Source of the DNA: Rhizophagus irregularis
Lineage: Eukaryota; Glomeromycota; Glomeromycetes; Glomerales; Glomeraceae
DNA: 64,000 nucleotides
Direction: 5' to 3'
Assembly (NCBI RefSeq): GCF_026210795.1
Contig: NC_089449.1
Span: 2,108,001-2,172,000, forward strand
Shown here in pieces: positions 12,592 through 24,044 of this stretch (its first letter is position 1; every line of letters starts with the position of its first letter). A program made the position numbers and the translations under genes. Under the pieces are notes generated by a model. It was not told where the DNA came from. It saw nothing but the letters and a program-made list of their open reading frames with translations, and searched no databases.

Positions 12592-13761
12592 AGGATCCCG
12601 AACAATACATATAACACTGGGATCCAGTTTTGTATAAACTTATTATATAATTTTCCAATAAGTCATATGTTTGATTTTGTATAGCCTGTTAGTAATTTTT
12701 CGGTAAGTCAGATATGTATTTGTATAACAGTGATAATCTTTAAATCAAGTGAGATCTTTATTTTGTATAACGATACTTGTGTAAATAAATTATATATACG
12801 TATATAAAAAATTTTTCTTTAAAAAAATTTTAAAACTTTGTAAATTTACAAATTAACACATATTAAATACATTTGTCTCAGTTTTTATTACCTGTATTTT
12901 ATGAAGATATAGGTATTTTATATAATTCATAATATATTTATTCCTAAATTTTTTCTTTTTACTTTCGTCAAACTTTGGAGTGTAATTTTACCACTTTAGC
13001 CAAATGAAATCGACTTTCTTTATTAAGAGAAAGTTGTTTAGCGATGCCAAAACTACTAGAATATAAATTTTCATAGTAATTGGAGTAATACTTATGGAGT
13101 ACGCGCATATTTTTATAATTATATTAATTTTAAATTTGCTTTTTTCGTTTATTAATTTTGGAGCGTAATTACGGCATTTTAGTCAAATGAAATTGACTTC
13201 CATTATTAAGAGAAAATTGTTCGCGAAGGTCAGAACTACCTATACCTAAATTTTTATAGTAATCGGAGTAATTCATATGGAATACGAGCAATTTTCGCAC
13301 TCTCAATTTTTTTTCGATCACCCGATCAGTAACTTCAGAGCGTAATTTCGGCACCTTTATCAAATGAAATCGACTATCTTTATTAATTGAAAGTTGTTCA
13401 GCAGGGTCGAAACTACCTAGATTTAAATTTTCGTAATTATTAGTATAATACTTGTGGAAACATTTGTATTTTTCACAACAGTACTAATTTTTGAATAATG
13501 ACAAGTAAGTTTTTTTTAAAATTTTTCTTAAATTATGAATTTTTGAATTGATAAATCATTAGTGAAATAATAGTTACATAAAATTAATAAATAAAATAAT
13601 TTTTGTTTTATATAAACTCAGATTTGAAATTGTATAATTTGTAGTAAAATTTGAACTTATATGATGATTTTGTATAAAGCTTTTAATAAAATTAAGTGTA
13701 TAAAGTTATATTAAAATTTTTGACTTTAGATCTGAGTTATATATATAATGTTCGGGGTCCT
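12592..13761. mobile_element. 1170-bp non-autonomous DNA element with 8-bp TSD AATTAAGC
   Basis: The element begins AGGATCCCGAACAATACATAT and ends with the inverse, ATATATAATGTTCGGGGTCCT. The 8-bp direct repeat AATTAAGC flanks it exactly at 12584-12591 and 13762-13769. An 8-bp duplication fits hAT, P or Zisupton-like insertion. No transposase is encoded; the interior has a three-unit tandem repeat. Confidence 0.82.
12960..13490. repeat. Three imperfect tandem ~180-bp units inside the 12.6-13.8 kb element
   Basis: Units starting near 12960, 13140 and 13316 share 'GAGCGTAATT.CGGCA.TTTAGTCAAATGAAATCGACT', a variable middle with 'AGAAAGTTGTTC', and 'AAATTTTCATAGTAAT.GGAGTAAT'. Divergence between units is clearly higher than between the element's two ends. 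Confidence 0.7.
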
Positions 13762-13769
13762 AATTAAGC

Positions 13770-14285
13770 ATTATGAAACAAGACTACTTTTCATAAAGAA
13801 CATTATTAATTAGTTTCTTTTCTCAAAGTTTCTATCAAAGTAATCAAATAAATCCTATTCCCACTCCACCTCCTTCACCAACTACTTCCTCCACTTTATA
13901 TGAATGTACGGAGTCGACCTGTCACTTAAACGATCACATCATTGTTAAAAACCATGATGCGACCTTAAATTCAAAGGTGACTGTCATGATCTACCTAAAA
14001 ATTTGTCCAATGACCACCTCGATGGAATGCCAAATCATTCCATTTATTCCAATTACTTTCTAACATATTACAGCCAACATATTTAATACCTACTTCAGTG
14101 CGTTTACTATGTGACTTAGCTTTTTTATCTTTACCGCTAATACCGCACCGTTTTTCTTCCTTTACTACACATTATAAATAACATGCATGTATGATTTTTT
14201 CTTTATTAAAAAAGCTGTATGTACATACTATCGGATACAGAATGATGAAATAAACGAAAACAATTTTCTAAATAATTCGTTAAAA
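13770..14285. other. Unassigned sequence, slightly GC-richer
   Basis: An 89-codon open stretch (13797-14063, plus) rich in Pro/Thr/Ser has no ATG and no recognisable motif. It could be a decayed exon. Nothing else was seen. Confidence 0.35.
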
Positions 14286-14289
14286 TTAG

Positions 14290-14695
14290 AGCTCCGAACG
14301 AGTCGAGTCGAGTCGAGTTATATGTAAACTCGATTCAACTCGAGTTAAATCGAGTTGAGTCGAGTCGAGTTAAAATTATAAAAATATAAACTCGACTCGA
14401 TTCGAGTCAAGTTGGCCCGTCAAACCGAATCGAGTCAAGTCAAATTAAATCACATGATTTTATTCGGCTATGCTGATCATTTCCTTTTTTTGGCAATAGC
14501 CATTCCACAAATTCCATTTTTGTAATTTTCAAAAATTTTTCGTCTCAGATTTTGTGTAACATAATTTCCAAAAAAGGAAATTCCTTAAATTTGGCCGGAA
14601 TTATGTTTAATTCGGCTTAACTCGACTCGACTCGATTTTATTAAATTATTAACTCGACTTGAATCGATTCAATTTGATTGTAATTTCAAGCAGCT
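14290..14695. repeat. CGAGT-rich simple repeat arms around a GGCCGGAATT segment
   Basis: Runs of CGAGTCGAGT and the complement ACTCGACTCG at 14290-14440 and 14615-14680 form inverted arms. Between them is 'AATTTCCAAAAAAGGAAATT...TTTGGCCGGAATTATG', a phrase that recurs near 25.7, 43.9 and 57.5 kb. Probably a foldback-type repeat; the borders are unclear. Confidence 0.5.
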
Positions 14696-15221
14696 TGGCT
14701 GAAGGCTAGAAACCGACAGCTATGATCCTTCACAGCTCTATTTCGGAAATATTAGACCAAATTACTGAAGAAGTCTATATATTTTTCTTTCAAATAAAAT
14801 TTGCCATATGTAAATATAATCAAATATAAAATGATGTGAAACTAAAAATAAATTCAATAGACAAAACTGACTATATGTTTTTCTTTCTAACCAAATAGTC
14901 TTATGTAAATATTATCAGATAAGGAATGATAAATTAGTTATATTTATATTAGATAAGTTAATTAATTATTAACAAATAATTTAAATTTAATAATAAAATA
15001 ATAAAAATGTAAAAAAAAATATTTAAATATAGATACTATAAATCTAATTATAATAATTTGTTATATATCTTATTTATAATAACTCCAATTTTATCTAATT
15101 AAAATTTAAGATTAAATATAATGTAAATAAGAATAAAAGATTGGTTATATAACTAAGATAAAAGAATTTTTTTAAAAAATTTCAATAATTTAAAATTTTA
15201 TTTATGAAATTATTTTAAATA
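14696..15221. other. AT-rich intergenic sequence
   Basis: Holds a weak direct repeat ('TATATTTTTCTTTCAAATAAAATTTGCC' type, near 14775 and 14875). No gene seen. Confidence 0.45.
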
Positions 15222-15517
15222 GGACTCTGGACATTACATATACAACTTAGAAAGTAACTTTTTAGCAAATTGGTCTAAATTTCAAAAAAAAATCACATTT
15301 TTTGTGATTATTTTGGCATCCAGTAGGCAGTAGTCTAATTTATGCAAACTTTTTTTTTTGTTTTATAGCTCTCATTGAGCCCTACAAAATAAAAAAAATC
15401 TGCATGAATTGGATCACTGGATGCTGAGATAATCACAAAAAACTAAAAATAAAAAAAGAGCAAATTGGGTCTTTTTTGAGCAAAAAGTCAGTATAAGAGA
15501 TGTCTGGGATTCTTTTT
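15222..15517. mobile_element. ~296-bp imperfect inverted-repeat element (MITE-like)
   Basis: The left arm 'AGGACTCTGGACATTACATA' and the right arm 'AGATGTCTGGGATTCTT' are inverted relatives. Symmetry continues inside: 'GGCATCCAGT..GCAGTAG' against 'CACTGGATGCTGAG'. It includes 'GAATTGGATCACTGGATGC', the core shared with other elements. No target duplication could be fixed. Confidence 0.5.
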
Positions 15518-16627
15518 AAGTATATTAAGTAAAAGTTTTTTTAAAAAAAACAAAAAAAGAATAAAATATGTAACAAATTATTACAAATATATTTATTTCT
15601 AAATATATACTTATATTTTATTTAATTATAAAGTCTCTTCTATATTTTCTGATTTTAATCTTTTTCACAGATTATAATGTAGTTCAGATTCTAAATTGTC
15701 TGCATCTTAAATTGGAATTTTATTGATTATTATATTCTCTATCTTACCAATATTATTATTATTATTTTGGAATGTAGATTTTTCATGTGAAGTAAATGTA
15801 TCTATCATTGTAATAGATGTATTCTATAACTGAATATTATATTTTGGCATAACTGTTGTTCTTGATGTAATAGGTGTGTTTTATAATTGAACATCATGTT
15901 CTGGCATAACTGCTATTCTTGATAGTTATTGTAAGAATTTTAAACATATTCACTTGATCAAGAAGTTGTTGTTCTTCTATGATGTTTGGCATTAATATGC
16001 TATTTCAAATTGCTGAAAATTAAAAAATATCTCTTGCAAATTTGACATTTATATCTGACCATTTTTCTTTAGAAATCAATGTGAATTTTAGAAATTAACG
16101 TTTCACATGAGAAATATTTATGAAGATTTACTTTTGGTATATATTTTTTTTTTTATTGATTATCAAGCAAATATAAATTTTACTGATAATTGATTATTTT
16201 TGTTTACTGAAAGATAATTAATTTATTTACTAATTAATAATTAATTTTTTTAATTTACTGATATTTTAATTCAAGAGTAACTGATTTTTTTACCAATTCA
16301 TTAATAATTAATTTTTTTAATTTACTGACCCTTAAGTATATTTTAATTTAGGAGTAACTGATTTTTTTAAAAAATTCTGGCAATGAAACATTTAACCTTA
16401 CATAAATTTTTCATTTATAATGTAAGAATTTTTTTCATTTTTTTCGGTTGGCTGAATTGTCACATATTTTTACATTTAATCTTAACATTTTTGTTCAATT
16501 TTTTGAATTAATTGTTGTTTGAATTTTTTTTCACAATATTTTTCCTATACAAATTTTACAAAATTAGAAATTTAAATGATTATGACATCTAAAAGATCAA
16601 AAAATACAAAAAACTCAAAAAAGCACT
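15518..16627. other. AT-rich intergenic sequence
   Basis: Short direct repeats occur ('TTTTGGCATAACTG.T.TTCTTGAT' twice near 15850-15920; 'AGTAACTGATTTTTT' twice near 16270-16360). No coding frame of substance was found. Confidence 0.45.
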
Positions 16628-16950
16628 TGACATTCCTATTATAAAATCACATAATTTTATAAATTTACCAAAATTTTATCTGTATTCTAATTCCATAATT
16701 TTGGCTCTATAGCAATCTTCCTGATATGTGTAGTTCATTTTAACTCTATATTTACTTTGTGTAATGATATTAGTGTATAAAAATGCATAATTTTCTTATA
16801 TAGTATATTTATTATACAAAGCGAACATAGGCTTAAATCGAAGCTATACATGTCAGAAAGATCGCTACGAAGCCAGAATTATGGAATTAGAATACAGTTA
16901 TAATTTTTAATTTTGGTTATGTGATATTATAACAGCCAATCAGAATGTCA
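16628..16950. mobile_element. 323-bp foldback element with ~100-bp arms
   Basis: The left arm 'TGACATTC...ATTATAAAATCACATAA...CTGTATTCTAATTCC' is mirrored by the right arm 'GGAATTAGAATACAG...TTATGTGATATTATAACAG...GAATGTCA'. Matching continues inward through 'ATAATT.TGGCT...TAGC.ATCTT'. The central loop is about 100 bp. No coding capacity. Confidence 0.7.
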
Positions 16951-17537
16951 TCGGTCTGGTAGTGTGTCTCGTTACACTCCACCCACCTCAGCCTAACGGC
17001 CTCGCAGTACTTACATCCCTTTCCGTGAGTAAGGTTGCTTGCCAAAACCTGTTTGGCCTAATGCCGAAAGGTGAAACCTCTTATATAGTGCTGAAACGCT
17101 GAAACGCCGAAACTGCGAAACCTGTCAAAATTGCGAAACTGCCGAAACATGCCGAAACCTCTATAATAGGTTTCTCCGTAATTTCGGCATAGTTGATCAT
17201 AAGATTTGCATATAGTTATGCCAAGTTACACCAATTAATAATATAATTTAGATGATCAAATAATCTACAGATAAAAGATTAAACTTTAATATTTTACCGT
17301 CGTCTTAGTTCTTTTAAGCTTTATCTAGTGTTAGAATTTTCATTTCTAACTCCCATATTAATATTATGATATTACACGTTTTTACAGTTTTTTTTTAAGG
17401 GGCTTATATTCATTAAAGAAAAATGCGTAACATGCATTTAATAAACCTAATTCCGTTATCTCCTTTAACACTGAACTAAAGTTTCTTTTACTTTCTTCCG
17501 TTTTCTTAATAATAAAATTAATAATAAACTGTTTTAA

Positions 17538-20306
17538 ATAACTGATCACATAGAAGATTCACCCATTAAAAAGAAAAATAGAGGAGGTCGGCCACCTAAT
17601 AGAATTTGGGAAAATATTAATAAAGGAGAAGCTGTTGGTTCTGGCAAATTTGCCGCCTCCTGCAAGTACTGTAAGAATACATGGTCACGCATTGAAGTTT
17701 CAAAGCTCAAAGAGCATCTTTCAAACCATTGTCCAAATGCGCCAGCAGCAGTTATTATAAGGTATATGACTAAAGTAATGGAACGGCAAGATAAGTTCAA
17801 GTCATCCAAAAAAAGAAAATACTCTGAAGGTCAAAGTAACATGGATGATTACCATGATTCAACAGAGCTTAACGAACAAAGATGTACACGAATTAATCGT
17901 GCATTAGTTAAATTTTTTATTGCGTGCAGAATTGCGTTTAGAGTAGTAGAACATTCCTTTTTCAAATCGATTTTATAAAAGAGCTTAATGCCGGGTACAA
18001 TACACCAACAAGGAAGTATTAGTAAATCAACTACTTGAACGTGAATTAGCTCAAGTGAACTTCAAAGTTAATTCTGAGCTTGAAAAGGAAACGAATTTAA
18101 CGTTAGGTTTGTTAAATTAAATAGGCTATCATACGTCATTTTTATTTAATTTTACTTACTATATAATATTAATTTATAATTTAGCCTTTGATGGTTGGAC
18201 GTCTGGTACATATCGTTCAATTTGGAACTTCATTGTAATGACTCCGTCACGTAAAGAATATCTTTATCAACTTTCTGATTTGTCTGAAAATTCGCACACT
18301 GCAGAATATCTAGTTACGGTAATTGAAAAGGTTATAGAAGGTATTGGAGAAGATCGAATATGTGCTGTAGTTTCTGATAATGCGGCCAATGTTCGTAATG
18401 CACGAAAAATTATACATGAGAATCATCCAAAGATTGAGAATGTGTGATGTGTTGCACATTCTATTAATTTAATTGCATGCGATATCGTCAAGGAGAAGTT
18501 TGGGAAACGTTTATTAAAACGTGTTAATATTTTGACAACCTTTTTTAGAAGTTCTCATCAGGCTAATGCAAAACTTGCTCAAATAATTAAAGAAAAAGGA
18601 ATTAGTGGAATAGGATTAAAATTATATTGCAAGACACGCTGGACTACTGCTAGTGAATCCGTAAATTCAGTAATAAATTTGGAATCAGCACTAGAAGAAA
18701 TGGCTAGCGATCACGATAAAGTGCTAACAAATGATAAAATAAAACCGATTATTTAATCGAGAAATTTTTTTCAAATTTACGAGTTCTTGGATTTGTTCTG
18801 GATCCTCTAAGAAAAGCGGTACTTTCATTAGAATCGAGAAGAGCTACACTTGCAGATTGTTTCCTGAGCTTGGCAAGACTTGCAGCTACATTAAAAAAGT
18901 TACCCAAATCATTAAATCCTGCATTCCGAAGTCATTGTATCAAAGTAATAAATGAAAGATTTGATGAGTTCGATGATGATAAGTATATTATTTGTTTTTT
19001 TATGGATCCCAGATTTAGAAACGCGCCACTTAAAAAATGCACCCTCATGAGAATTATCAAATGTGCAGCTTCAATCGGGAAAAATTTAGGTTTCGACCGT
19101 TAGTTATGAAGCTGAAACTTTATGTGATCAAATACAGAAATATATTAGTGAGCAAAAGCCATTTGACCTAGATATCGGTTTTGCTAAAGATAATCCCGTG
19201 AATTGGTGGAAATATATTACATCAGGAAATTTGTTTAGGCGTAATTTAGTGTAATATTTCGAAGGTGGTGTAAAATTTTGAAATATTACACTAAAAACGT
19301 AATATTACAAAAGTTTACGCTCTTAAATTTGAATAATTATAGTAATTTAAGAATATCTCCCTATCTACTGATCCAATCAAAACGATCTATAGCTCATTGG
19401 AATCAGCTCATCAAGACGGATCGAATGGTAGTAAAATCGCATTTCTACAGTTGATAGAACGCTCTATAGTATGCAGCAAAGTTTTAAATTAATAGAAAGT
19501 CATCTATCAAACATAAAGATACGATTTTACTACCATTCGATTCGTCTTGATGAGCTGATTCCAATGAGCTATAGATCGTTTTGATTGGATCAGTAGATAG
19601 CGAGATATTCTTAAATTACTATAATTATTCAAATTTAAGAGCGTAAACTTTTGTAATATTACGTTTTTAGTGTAATATTTCAAAATTTTACACCACCTTC
19701 GAAATATTACACTAAATTACGCCTAAAAAAATTTCCTGATGTAATACCGAACCAGAACCAGATGTCCTGCCAAGAATTGCAAGTTATCTATTTGCAATAT
19801 GTCCTAACTCAGCAACTTGCGAACGTGGATTTTCGACTTTAGGATGGCTATTTCATAAACGTCGCTTAAATCTTAATGTGGATAAACTAGAATCCATGTG
19901 CAAATTAATTTTGTATTGGAAATCCAATTCAAAAACTGAACTTAAATTTTATGAAATTGATCAAAAAAAGAATACTCGTCTTAATGATGATGAGATCAAT
20001 ATACGTATTGCAGAAGCTTTTGCAGAAGATGACGATGAGGAATATAATGAGGAGCAAGCTTCTACTCAGAGATTAACTACAAGCGGCGAAACAATACCCG
20101 AAGACAATTGCCGTGTAGTAATCGAAAGTCTATGGATTGATTAATTTATTAATTTATCGCATGATTCAATTACTAGTGAAATCGGCGATATTCCAAGAGA
20201 TATATTGGATGATTCAGATGAAAATAATGCGGAAGATGATGAAGTTGATGATAGTGGTAATAACAAGAGACTCGGAGAAGGTGACTATGATTATGATATA
20301 GATGAT
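17538..20306 (+). pseudogene. hAT transposase, copy A (inactivated)
   Basis: Order of domains: BED-type zinc finger ('CKYCKNTW' and a distal H..H/C), RNase H-like core starting 'FDGWTSG' after a GTTTGT...TTTAG intron at 18107-18184, 'CKTRWTTASESVNSV', and a C-terminal hAT dimerisation region ('LPRIASYLFAICPNSATCERGFSTLG'). An acidic tail follows, its last 20 codons lying beyond copy B at 25201-25260. Inactivating changes relative to copy B: the start ATG is ATA (17538); CGA is TGA at 18445; CAA is TAA at 18754; GTTA is duplicated at 19099-19106; a foldback element lies in the dimerisation region; CAA is TAA near 20142; copy B is inserted in the tail. At 18.53 kb this copy keeps the frame ('VNILTTFFRSSHQ') that copy B has lost, so it helps define the ancestral sequence. 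Confidence 0.88.
19220..19741. mobile_element. 522-bp foldback element, ~230-bp arms, TA target
   Basis: The element starts CATCAGGAAATTTGTTTAGG and ends with the inverse. Arms of about 230 bp are near-perfect and the loop is about 75 bp. Copy B shows the empty site ('AAATATATTAATACC'), which proves insertion at TA with TA duplicated (19218-19219 and 19742-19743). The arms contain 'GATTGGATCAGTAGATAGCG', a variant of the core seen at 6.3 and 15.4 kb. Confidence 0.9.
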
Positions 20307-20823
20307 GTATTAGGTAAGGTTGCTTGCCGAAACCTGTTTGGCCTAATGCCGAAAGGTGAAACCTCTTATATAGTGCCGAAACGCCGAAACGCCGAAACTG
20401 CGAAACCTGTCAAAATTGCGAAACTGCCGAAACATGCCGAAACCTCTATAATAGGTTTCTCCGTAGTTTCGGCATAGTTGATCATAAGATTTGCATATAG
20501 TTACGCCAAGTTACACCAATTAATAATATAATTTAGATGATCAAATAATCTACAGATAAAAGATTAAACTTCAATATTTTACCGTCGTCTTAGTTCTTTT
20601 AAGCTTTTATCTAGTGTTAGAATTTTCATTTCTAACTCCCATATTAATATTATGATATTACACGTTTTTACAGTTTTTTTTTAAGGGGCTTATATTCATT
20701 AAAGGAAAATGCGTAACATGCATTTAATAAACCCAATTACGTCATCTCCTTTAACACTGAACTAAAGTTTCTTTTACTTTCTTCCGTTTTCTTAATAATA
20801 ATATTAATAATAAACTGTTTCAA

Positions 20824-23375
20824 ATGACTGATCACATAGAAGATTCACCCATTAAAATGAAAAATAGAGGAGGTCGGCCACCTAATAGCATTTGGGAAGA
20901 TATTAATAAAGGAGAAGCTGTTGGTTCTGGCAAATTTGCCGCCTCCTGCAAGTACTGTAAGAATACATGGTCACATGGTGAAGTTTCAAAGCTCGAAGAG
21001 CATCTTTCAAACCATTGTCCAGATGCGCCAGCAGCAGTTGTTAGAAGGTATATGACTAAAGTAATGGAACGGCAAGATAAGTCCAAGTCATCCAAAAAAA
21101 AAAATACTCTGAAGGTCAAAGTAACATGGATGATTACCATGATTCAACAGAGCTTAACGAACAAAGATGTACACGAATTAATCGTGCATTAGTTAAATTT
21201 TTTATTGCGTGCGGAATTGCGTTTAGAGTAGTGGAACATCCCTTTTTCATCAATTTTATAAAAGAGCTTAATGCCGGGTACAATACACCAACAAGGGAAG
21301 TATTAGTAAATCAACTACTTGAACGTGAATTAGCTCAAGTGAACTTCAAAGTTAATTCTGAGCTTGAAAAGGAAACGAATTTAACGTTAGGTTTGTTAAA
21401 TTAAATAGGCTATCATACGTCATTTTTATTTAATCTTACTTACTATATAATATTAATTTATAATTTAGCCTTTGATGGTTGGACGTCTGGTACACATCGT
21501 TCAATTTGGAACTTCATTGTAATGACTCCGTCGCGTAAAGAATATCTTTATCAACTTTCTGATTTGTCTGAAAATTCGCGCACTGCAGAATATCTAGTTA
21601 CGGTAATTGAAAAGGTTATAGAAGGTATTGGAGAAGATCGAATATGTGCTGTAGTTTCCGATAATGCGGCCAATGTTCGTAATGCACGAAAAATTATACA
21701 TGAGAATCATCCAAAGATTGAGAATGTGCGATGCATTGCACATTCTATCAATTTAATTGCATGCGACATCGTCAAGGAGAAGTTTGGGGAACGTTTATTA
21801 AAACGTGTTAATATTTTCGACAACCTTTTTTAGAAGTTCTCATCAGGCTAATGCAAAACTTGCTCAAATAATTAAAGAAAAAGGAATTAGTGGAGGAGGA
21901 TTAAAATTATATTGCAAGACACGCTGGACTACTGCTAGTGAATCCGTAAATTCAGTAATAAATTTGGAATCAGCACTAGAAGAAATGGCCAGCGATCACG
22001 ATAAAGTGCTAACAAATGATAAAATAAAACCGATTATTCAATCGAGAAATTTTTTTTCAAATTTACGAGTTCTTGGGTTTGTTCTGGATCCTTTAAGAAA
22101 AGTGGTACTTTCATTAGAATCGAGAAGAGCTACACTTGCAGATTGTTTCCTGAGCTTGGCAAGACTTGCAGCTACATTAAAAAAATTACCCAAATCATTA
22201 AATCCTGCATTCCGAAGTCATTGTATCAAAGTAATAAATGAAAGATTTGATGAATTCGATGATGATAAGTATATTACTTGTTTTTTTATGGATCCCAGAT
22301 TTAGAAACGCGCCACTTAAAAAATGCGCCCTCATGAGAATTATCAAATGTGCAGCTTCAATCGGGAAAAATTTAGGTTTCGACCGTTACGAATAAAGTTG
22401 CTTGCCGAAACCTAAGGGGTTTAGGCAAGATGGCGTTTCGCCAAAAAGCGAAATTCTGCTGAAACTATATTAAAGTTATATTAAAAAACTGGCGAAACTT
22501 TGGAGAAAGGCGAAACTGCCGAAACTTATTATAAATGCCGAAACTGCCGAAACTCTGCCGAAACTATAATAAATCTATAGTAAAATTTTAACAAAACTAA
22601 TCGTAGGATTTTGAGGAGGTTTAGACAAGCAACCTTAGTTACGAAGCTGAAACTTTATGTGATCAAATACAGAAATATATTAATAAGCAAGAGCCATTTG
22701 ACCTAGATATCGGTTTTGCTAAAGATAATCCCGTGAATTGGTGGAAATATATTAATACCGAACCAGAACCAGATGTCCTGCCAAGAATTGCAAGTTATCT
22801 ATTTGCAATATGTCCTAACTCAGCAACTTGCGAACGTGGATTTTTGACTTTAGGATGGCTATTTCATAAACGTCGCTTAAATCTTAATGTGGATAAACTA
22901 GAATCCATGTGCAAATTAATTTTGTATTGGAAATCCAATTCAAAAACTGAACTTGGATTTTATGGAATTGATCAAAAAAAGAATACTGCCGTCTTAGCGA
23001 TACGAGATCAATATACGTATTGCGTAAGTTTTGCAGAAGATGACGATGATAATATAATGAGGAGCAAGCTTCTACTCGAGATTAACTACAAGCGGCGAAA
23101 CAATACCCGAAGACAATTGCCGTGTAGTAATCGAAAGTCTATGGATTGATCAATTTGTTAATTTATCGCATGATTCAATTACTAGTGAAATCGGCGATAT
23201 TCCAAGAGATATATTGGATGATTCAGATGAAAATAATGCGGAAGATGATGAAGTTGATGATAGTGGTAATAACAAGAGAATAGGAGAAGGTGACTATGAT
23301 TATGATATAGATGATGTATTAAGTATGGATGACGGTGATAATAATGACGATAATTATGATGATAATGAGGAATAA
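20824..23375 (+). pseudogene. hAT transposase, copy B (frameshifted, MITE-split)
   Basis: Starts 'MTDHIEDSPIKMKNRGGRPP' with a BED finger (CKYC...H...H/C, about residues 40-65). The intron is 21391-21478. After 'AFDGWTSGTHRSIW' comes the catalytic core with 'VVSDNAANVRNARK' and 'CKTRWTTASES', then the dimerisation region at 22733-22960 ('NWWKYINTEPEPDVLPRIASYLF', 'CERGFLTLGWLFHKRRLN') and an acidic tail ending at 23375. Defects: one A lost from the run after 'SSKK' near 21105; an extra C near 21821 that shifts the frame before 'RSSHQANAKL'; a 245-bp MITE at 22393; local scrambling near 22990-23060. It lacks most of the nonsense changes seen in copy A. hAT transposases cut and join the element ends; this copy cannot make full-length protein. 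Confidence 0.9.
22393..22637. mobile_element. 245-bp hAT-derived MITE, TSD GTTACGAA
   Basis: The ends TAAAGTTGCTTGCCGAAACC and, inverted, TAAGGTTGCTTGTCTAAACC match the parent hAT ends. The interior holds GCCGAAAC motifs only. The perfect 8-bp duplication GTTACGAA lies at 22385-22392 and 22638-22645. It splits the transposase codons 'FDRYEAETL'. It is probably a deletion derivative mobilised by this hAT family. Confidence 0.92.
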
Positions 23376-24044
23376 TAATAATGAGAAATAATTACAATAG
23401 TTAATCCAATGAGAATTAATTCTAATATCATGTGATTTAAATAATGATACTATTTAGGAAATAAATGATGTAATTATGCAGGGCAAAATATTCGCGATCA
23501 AAGTCCAGTTAACATATAATTATGCAGGCAATGCAGGCAATTGTAATTTTATATTATATTTTAAAACATTGCAATTTAATTAAGGAATAAGGATAAGCAT
23601 ATTATATTTTAAAAATAGTGCAATTTAATTAAGGAATAAGGATAAGCATATTATATTTTAAAAATAGTGCAATTTAATTAATGAATAAGGATAAACATAT
23701 TATATTAGAATCAATAAGTTTTAAGGACTTCGTTAATTAAATTTATTACATTAGATCAATAAATTTTAAGAACTGCGTTACAAAAAAAATTTAGAACTGC
23801 GTTAATTAAATTTATTACATTAGAATCAAAACTGCGTTTATTTTGCTTACAAATACTTTAATTATGTAGAATGTTATTATGTTCATCAGTTCATGTTTTA
23901 AACATTATAACGAATTTTAAAATTATTATAAATATTATGAAATTTGAATTTTTTTTTCGCAATTCAAAACCAAATTGTATTTTAATTTTCAAATTGTATT
24001 TAATTTTCAAATTTCAAGTTACGAAAAAATCATAAAAATAAAAA
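23376..24044. other. hAT B spacer between its two genes
   Basis: AT-rich spacer with three ~54-bp tandem units ('GCAATTTAATTAAGGAATAAGG' type, 23570-23700). The corresponding part of copy A is 25261-26209. No gene seen. Confidence 0.6.

Noticed and set aside
13797-14063. 89-codon open stretch rich in Pro, Thr and Ser
   Set aside because: No start codon, no splice context, no motif, and no second copy in the window; kept only as unassigned sequence.
17546-17809. Minus-strand open frame (and its counterpart at 20832-21140)
   Set aside because: Antisense to the BED zinc finger of the hAT transposase; conserved only because the sense strand is.
21805-21845. Possible +1 programmed frameshift (TTT TAG A) in the hAT transposase of copy B
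   Set aside because: Copy A lacks one C just upstream and reads straight through in frame ('VNILTTFFRSSHQ'), so an extra C in copy B explains the shift without recoding.
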